A DNA stretch of 64,000 bases from Diphasiastrum complanatum (Eukaryota > Streptophyta > Lycopodiopsida > Lycopodiales > Lycopodiaceae): NCBI GenBank assembly GCA_029204225.1, contig CM055106.1, forward strand, positions 8,854,274 through 8,918,273, in the 5' to 3' direction. Shown here piece after piece: positions 58,341 through 64,000 of this stretch. Each line of letters opens with the position of its first letter. Position 1 is the stretch's first letter. The notes beneath the pieces are model-generated. The model searched no databases. It was given only the letters and a program-made list of their open reading frames with translations, and was not told the origin of the DNA. The position numbers and the translations under genes are program-made.

Positions 58341-58952
58341 AGCGGTGCATGTTTTTCCTTAAAGTCTGCATATGCAACATTTTTCTGTGTTGGAAGAGTT
58401 GGCCTTGTACCCATGCAATTGTAATGTATCAGGTAGCACATCTGTAGAGTGGGCTGGAATATTCTTGAGAACCTGGGTTCAAAGCAAATTTGTGCCATTC
58501 ATTTATTCTTGAAGCAAAGCTTCCATGTAGCAAACTACTACTCATAATGTGATTATTCTTAAGCAGTAAAGTAATAGACCAGTGTCTATTCCCTACTCTC
58601 AAGTCTCACCTGGCCTCCACGGACGACTTGGTGTGTATGAGGGTGTCGCAAATCGGCACGTGGTTGAAAACTATTATTTATTACTGTACACAAATCAGCT
58701 TCTGTATCGGCAGGTCAGGTCATTGTATTTTATTTGTTTAGAAGAATTTACCTGGGAAATTGTTCTAGTGCAGCTTCGCCTTGATGGTCTGAATCTATGA
58801 GTGGAATCCATAAAGTTAACGGTTGCAAGTTTGTGCAGATACTATCCTAAGCATAACATTGTATGTATCACTTTTGTCCTTGTTCAGCTCTTGTTTTAGC
58901 TTTCTATAGATTAAATACTCAAATGTGTTGATGCATACAAGAATTTACTAGT
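58341..58952 (+). other. 3' UTR and flank of the GPC1-like gene
   Basis: Follows the TAA. T-rich and non-coding; no canonical AATAAA is obvious close by, so the cleavage site is not called. Confidence 0.5.
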
Positions 58953-58960
58953 ATTTAGAT

Positions 58961-59915
58961 CATAGTTGCCCAGAATCGCGTTTCTGGGCAAAATCCTTCC
59001 CAGAAACGTGATTCTGGGACCAGAATTGCAGGGAAAAAAAAAATAGATTCATTATATTGCATTGCTTTGTAGGCTATACTAAACTGTGCCTTTCTTAGTT
59101 CTCCCTCAAAGAAACTCATATGTCTATCAGTAAAAGTTACCAACCGAGAATTCATCTATGGTATTTGTAGTTTCCAATAAAAGTTTCCAGCCTCCCATCC
59201 CACGACTTAAGGTCTCCTTTGTAGAAATGGCTGTGCCATGCATATCAACTTGAGCCACACATATTTTTGAGGTTCCAAATGCAGCTAAATAAGGCCCTAA
59301 CTGCCAAAACAACTGAAAAAGCCAATAAACACTTAGTAGACATCCTGACTCTTCCCTATTTAACACAATCACTGCTGTCAGCATTTGATTGAGTCATGAC
59401 AGCTTGTGATTGAATAGTCACGTCAAGTGTTTGACGATGATCCTGCATCAAAGGTTGATGAGCAATCAACTCAATGGTCTTGTCATTAAGTCTAGCTTCC
59501 AATGAGCTAAATTTTGAACTTGATGTCTGGGTCAGTTGTGTTGTAGCTGAACCTGAGAATGGTAACTAGTAGGAATGAGAGTGCTCTGGAAGTTCAAGCA
59601 AATTGGCATCATAGGCCTCATTGGACCCAATAGTAGCTCTAAATGAATTTGACAGAAAAGATATCAAAAGTAACACAACAAGCCACTCTGACTTTTAACC
59701 TTGACAGAATCCAACCGGCATTGTTGAACCCAAACTGGACCAAATTGTACCCGAAACATTCGACAACCACATAAATGAACTGCCCTTAATAAATGCTTTA
59801 ATTTGATACCCATATTGCCCACACAAAAAAACACAGTTTCTGAGGAACGCTCTCCCATTTCAGAAACGCAGTTTAGAAACACGTTCAGAGTTTCTAGAAA
59901 CGCAGTGCAACTATG
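58961..59915. mobile_element. hAT-like non-autonomous element (955 bp)
   Basis: Ends CATAGTTGC and GCAACTATG are exact inverse complements, flanked by ATTTAGAT (58953-58960) and ATTTAGAC (59916-59923), an 8-bp target duplication with one change, the hAT size. Subterminal CGTTTCT/AGAAACG words occur at both ends. No transposase domain is recognisable in the frames inside. About 0.6 kb downstream of the GPC1-like stop codon. Confidence 0.82.
58969..59018. repeat. 20-bp inverted repeat in the hAT-like subterminal region
   Basis: Arms CCCAGAATCGCGTTTCTGGG (58969-58988) and CCCAGAAACGTGATTCTGGG (58999-59018) pair with one mismatch around a 10-base loop. Each arm is also nearly self-complementary. 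Confidence 0.93.
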
Positions 59916-59923
59916 ATTTAGAC

Positions 59924-60132
59924 ATACTTTCATGTACACCAATCACCTGTGTTGATAATGATGTGGGTCTGGGTATTGCAGAATGACAAGTGTGCATGCT
60001 TGTCTTTCTTTTTTGTCACTTTTTGGTTTTTGCTTGTAGCTTTATGATGCTTCTTCATTGAAAATGTTTTTCTAGAAGAGCAGCCCTTCATGCATTCTTA
60101 AAATTGCTATTTTGGCTTTTTGTGGGGCCTCA
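59924..60132. other. unassigned spacer
   Basis: T-rich sequence between the hAT-like element and copia E; nothing recognised. Confidence 0.55.
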
Positions 60133-60257
60133 TGTAGGAATCCAGAATCAAGACTATTCATTAACACAAGTTTCTACAAGAGGGTCATCTAACCATCTCT
60201 CTCTTCTCTTTGATAATACTTTGTGTTAATGAATAGTCTTGATTCTGGATTCCTACA
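60133..60257 (+). repeat. short 5' LTR (125 bp) with 37-bp terminal inverted repeats
   Basis: Left arm 60133-60169 (starts TGTAGGAATCCAGAATCAAG) and right arm 60221-60257 are perfect reverse complements over 37 bases; two flanking bases on each side also pair (39 bp in all). Loop 60170-60220 is CT-rich. The adjoining primer site proves that 60257 is an LTR end. Confidence 0.92.
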
Positions 60258-60270
60258 TGGTATCAGAGCC
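60258..60270 (+). other. primer binding site, initiator tRNA-Met
   Basis: TGGTATCAGAGCC begins at the base after the LTR, with no spacer. Confidence 0.93.
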
Positions 60271-60898
60271 ATTTTTCAGAATTGATTGCTTGCTGGAGGG
60301 CACCCAACAGGCAGTCACATTTCTCCTCTTTTGGTTCATAAAAATCAGAATTTTTCTGATTTTTGTGGGGAGAGAACTGTTTGGCTCCTCCTTGTTTTTT
60401 GTGTAGGAAATTGCAAGGAAAAGCTTGGAACCTCCACTCATTCGGGAGCCAGCAGTAGGGCGCCCATGCTCAACTAGTTTTCATGTGATTGAGATCAGAT
60501 CACATGCTTCAAATTTCAGATTTTCTTCTTGGAGGAGGACGCCCATCTACCTTAAAGACAAATGTGTTTGTGACACATTTTTAGTGGCTGAAATTTTTCT
60601 GTTTTTGAGCCTGGAAGAAGGTCCTACCATCTGCTCCATTAGCACATTGAGTGCCCACCATTTTACCACAAAAGTTTTGGTTGTGGTTTTGGCTTCATTG
60701 GAAGCCTGCCTGCATATTAGTTAGTACTCTGTTATTTCAGCAGAATACAGCCACCTATATCTTCTTGTGAATGAGCTATTGCATGTGGTGTATTGCAATC
60801 TATAGTGCTTATTAATTCAGCTTTGATCTTGTTGATTTTTTAGTAGATTTTGGCCTGGAATCTGTTTTTCTCATCTTCTATTAGCTGAATTTTCAGAA
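60271..60898 (+). other. leader of copia E
   Basis: Non-coding 628 bases. Contains an 11-bp stem, AAAAATCAGAA / TTCTGATTTTT, at 60340-60364. Short frames (60286-60477, 60425-60724) are not genes. Confidence 0.7.
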
Positions 60899-61871
60899 AT
60901 GGCAAAGAATCTGAATCTATAGGTTCTTTGTTCAATGAAGATAGGTTGGATGGAACTAATTTCTCCTTGTGGTGCTACATGATCAAAAACCTCCTTATTG
61001 CTAAAGGTTTGTTCGAAGTTGTAAGTTGTGATGAAGAGATGCCACCTAGTTTGGCACTTACTACACCTTCAAGAGCTACTTCTTCAACATATGTGGAGGT
61101 GTCTTTCGAAGAACAAAAGAAGTGGGATCGACGTGACGCACAAGCACATTCGGTCATAGCGCTATCCGTGAAGAGATCAATCCTACCTCACATTCGATCA
61201 TGCAAGACTTCCAAGAGTGCTTGGGAAGTATTTGCCAAGATGTTCCAAGTGAAGAATACGGCGAAGTGCTTTTTCTACGTAATCAACTCTCAACATTGAA
61301 GATGCAAGAGGGTGATACGCTTTCAAATCACTTAATGAAGATCAAGGATCTTCGTGAAGAGCTTCTTAGCATTGACGAAATTGTCGAGAACTCTCATTTT
61401 GTTTCAATTACTCTTAATTCACTTCCTCATTCCTATCTTCCATTTGTGTCTACTTTAAGCATATCTCTTAGGGGACAACAAATCTCTTTTGAAGAGCTTG
61501 TTGACTTACTTCTCCAAGAAGAGCAAACAAGGATTAATTTTGGTGAACAAGAAGATCAAGCTTTCTTCACCAAAGGCAAAGGCAAGGGCAAGTGGAAAGG
61601 TAAGCCTTCTTCTTCCAAGGATAAAAAATCCAAGGAAGGCCAAGATCAAGGATCCAAAAAGAAGGGTAAGTGCCATTATTGTAAAAAGTTTGGGCACCAC
61701 ATAAAGGAATGTAGGAAGAAGCTCACTAAGGATAAAGAGAAAGGTATTGATACAAATACAGCCATGATTCCATTAGAACATCAAAAGGAGGATGATTCTT
61801 TTAATGGTGATTTTGCTTTTGTCACTAACAATCTCATTTCTAATCAAAATGAGATTTCTACCACTTCTTGA
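60899..61871 (+). pseudogene. copia E gag
   Basis: The ATG at 60899 opens a frame that is lost by a one-base change within about ten bases. The gag frame proper carries DRLDGTNFSLWCYMIKNLL (about 60945) and SAWEVFAKMFQ (to 61250). A second slip near 61265 leads to FLRNQLSTLKMQEGDTLSNH, then a Lys/Gly-rich basic stretch and an intact CCHC knuckle CHYCKKFGHHIKEC (about 61671-61712). A TGA at 61869 separates it from protease. Confidence 0.92.
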
Positions 61872-63316
61872 CTTGGTGGTTTTTCAGCAGAAAACAACAC
61901 TACTTCAGCTTTGCAGGTTGCTATTTTTTCTTCCATTGATTGGGTGATTGATAGCGGAGCTACAAGCCATATGACTCACCATAGAGACGTCTTCACAAAG
62001 CTTATAAAAATCAAAGATGGAAGCAAGGTTCAAGGTGTTGACAACACCTCCTATCCAATTGAAGGCATTGGATCTATACCACTCATTCTTCCCCATGAAG
62101 AAGAAAAGTACAATCGAAATGTACTTTATGTTGCTAAGATAAAAAAAAATCTCATTTCGGTCTCTACAATCATGAATCAAGGATTGATTGTAGAATTTAA
62201 AGAAGACAAATGTCTTATACAAGACCCAAAGAGATCACTTTTAATTGTTGCTTCGGGAACATTGCGAGGAGGTTTGTTTTTGTTGGATATTTATGAACCT
62301 AAAGCTTTGACATCCTTTGGTCTTGTTGCTACTAATTCACATGCATTGGAGTTGGCTAAACTATGGCATGCGAGGTACGGGCACCTCAATTTTGGAAGTT
62401 TGAATATGTTGAAGAAATTCAACATGGTGGAAGGCATTCCAAATATGGAGCATCCCGAAGGACATGTATGCGAAGGATGCATACTTGGTAAGTTTCAACG
62501 GAAGCCTTTTCCTATTGATGGGACTATCAAATTTGGTGATAAGTTTGCCTTAATTCATAGTGATGTATGTGGTCCAATGAGGACCGGATCCATTGGTAAA
62601 TGCAAGTACTTCGTTACTTTTATTGATGATTTTTCAAGGTTTACATGGATCTTTCCTATGAAGGCAAAATATGAAGTTTTTCAACGCTTCAAAGATTTTC
62701 TAGCTATGATAGAAAATCAATTTGGGCATACTTTGAAGATACTACGTACCGACCGAGGAGGGGAATACATTAAAAGTACGTTCGGCACGTTTCTTCAAAG
62801 CAAAGACATTCTACATCAAATGACTACACCTTACACACCGCAACAAAATGGTGTTGCCGAGAGGAAAAATCGCACAATCATGGAGATGGCTCGTTGCATG
62901 CTTAAGGCAAAGGGCGTTCCCCACAAGTTTTGGGCTGAAGCGGTTATTACGGCGACATACATTAGTAATCGGTGTCCGACTTAAGCCTTGAAGATTTTGA
63001 CTCCTTATGAAGTTTGGTATGGTAAGAAGCCATTGGTTTCTCACTTTCACACTTTTGGTTGCACGACTTATGTGTTTATTCCCGATAAGCTAAGATCCAA
63101 ACTAGATGATAAATGAGTAAAATGCATTTTTATGGGCTATAGTAGTGAAAGTAAAGGCTATAGATTGTTTAATGTGGATACTAACAAAATCATAGTGAGT
63201 CGTGATGTTCATTTTGATGAGAAGAACTCCTATGATCTTGCGCCCATTCATGTCATGAAAGGGGACATCCCCCAAGATGACTATGTTGAAGTGTTTCCAG
63301 ATTTGGTATCATGTTG
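61872..63316 (+). pseudogene. copia E protease and integrase
   Basis: Protease WVIDSGATSHMTHH (about 61941). Pre-integrase LWHARYGHLNFGSL (about 62362) with the CEGCILGK zinc pair. Integrase catalytic residues in HSDVCGPM, LRTDRGGEY and AERKNRT (D, D, E all present), then FWAEAVITATYISNRC. A stop TAA at 62982-62984 and a TGA at 63114-63116 interrupt the tail (GYSSESKGYRLFN, SRDVHFDE). The frame 61911-62984 is open for 357 codons. Confidence 0.94.
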
Positions 63317-63690
63317 AGGAGAGACTGCCATCATCCTCTATTGGACAGCCCACTGGTTTTTCAAGCGAACAGCCCATAATTCATCAAGAGGAGCAGATTT
63401 ATGAAGAGGAACGACCTGTTGAAAACTTTGGACAACATAGTCCAATTTCAGAGCACTTTGGACAACAAAGTGTTGACAGTTCAGATCACTTTGGACATCA
63501 AAGCGTTGATCAAAGTAAGGTTGTTGGACAACCTAAACCAGTCCCTAAATGGCTCTTTGCAGACTTTGCAGGACAGCAAAGTGAACCGCTTCTATGAAGG
63601 GAAGACTCATGCTCATCTAAATCAGTAGAATTTGCTGATTTTTCTGATTTTGCTCTTACATCTATTGAGGATAGTGCAATAGAACCTGTT
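63317..63690 (+). pseudogene. copia E integrase-RT hinge with FGQQSVD repeats
   Basis: A Gln/Ser-rich linker. The peptides NFGQHSPISE, HFGQQSVDSSD and HFGHQSVDQSK are encoded by three ~30-33-bp units at 63424-63515. Related GQP words flank them. The frame is offset from integrase by a slip at about 63310. Confidence 0.8.
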
Positions 63691-63739
63691 TTTTATGAGC
63701 AGGCCATAGGAGTAAAATGTTGGGAGGACGCAACCAAAC

Positions 63740-64000
63740 ATGGGTTCTTGTTGATGGAAGAAAGCAATTGGCTGTAAATGGGTTTATAAGATCAAGTACA
63801 AGTCTGATGGTACTATTGAAAGGTACAAGGCAAGACTTGTTGCCAAAGGTTATGCTCAAAAGGAGGGCATTGATTATGAGGAAACTTTTGCACCTACCGC
63901 ACGAATAACTACCGTAAGGATAGTCACTGCTTTGATTGCCCATCATGGTTGGCGTATGCACCAACTTGACATAAAGACAACCTTCCTTAATGGTGATCTT
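63740..64000 (+). pseudogene. copia E reverse transcriptase, start only
   Basis: The frame from about 63764 reads AIGCKWVYKIKYKSDGTIER, ARLVAKGYAQKEGIDYEETF, APTARITTVR and ends QLDIKTTFLNGDL, which holds the first catalytic Asp of copia RT. Cut by the window end before YVDD. Upstream, the coding frame is offset from the hinge. Confidence 0.93.

Larger units (their letters stand above)
60133..64000 (+). mobile_element. copia E, 5' part; continues beyond the window
   Basis: 125-bp LTR (60133-60257), primer site, leader, gag, protease, integrase and the first third of RT in copia order. Few lesions: frame slips near 60905 and 61265, stops at 61869, 62982 and 63114, and one slip before RT. Much better kept than copia A. 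The protein is unlike the copia A family. Confidence 0.93.

Overview
This window is AT-rich nuclear DNA of a seed plant. The evidence is one spliced plant gene with GT-AG introns, Ty1/copia and Ty3/gypsy (chromodomain) retrotransposons, LINE and hAT relics, and very long CT/GA and CA microsatellites. I see no bacterial, organellar or free viral gene. The 9.9 kb and 21.2 kb introns packed with transposons suggest a large genome (a gymnosperm, an early-diverging angiosperm or another large-genome lineage), but the sequence does not settle the taxon.

The only host gene I can support lies on the + strand at 24197-58340. Eight exons (24197-24283, 24808-24894, 25074-25131, 35055-35155, 35833-35928, 36060-36153, 36253-36490, 57734-58340) join in frame to 455 codons plus a stop. 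The product is a multi-pass membrane protein of the glycerophosphocholine acyltransferase (GPC1/DUF2838) family. Intron 3 holds antisense LINE pieces and microsatellites. Intron 7 holds a nest of retrotransposons and a hAT element.

Left part (1-23000): no host gene. It is a mosaic of related copia elements (LTR about 0.87-0.89 kb, starting TGTTGG, initiator-Met primer site) in both orientations: element A (1-4557, -), a gag/LTR mosaic (8575-11172, +), an integrase-RT piece (16126-17204, -), element A2 (17205-about 22110, +) and an integrase piece (22115-22685, -). Mixed in are a different copia relic (11173-12460, -), a retroelement gag relic with a tRNA-Asp-type primer site (12590-14802, -), an unnamed dispersed repeat in two inverted copies, and minisatellites.

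Intron 7 (36491-57733) can be partly read as insertion history. An old minus-strand gypsy relic (38761-45624) is split by a solo LTR (40137-40752, near-perfect 5-bp target duplication) and by a younger gypsy (41128-45234, perfect AGATA target duplication, LTRs about 97-98% identical). That younger element has lost most of gag-pol and carries an in-frame gag/RNase H-integrase fusion. Next comes a near-complete chromodomain gypsy (45625-51811) with 319-bp LTRs. A minus-strand copia relic (51860-55480) follows and is split by a hAT element (52170-54096, perfect 8-bp target duplication). A second copia gag relic and the last acceptor come after it. A gag-only copia deletion derivative (36648-38197) sits at the intron start.

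Right part (58341-64000): the gene's 3' flank, a 955-bp hAT-like non-autonomous element (58961-59915), and the left two-thirds of a + strand copia element (60133 onward). The 125-bp LTR of this last element is unusual: its two ends form a perfect 37-bp inverted repeat. The element runs off the window inside reverse transcriptase. No new defence, biosynthetic or signalling system is visible; the novelty here is in transposon structure.
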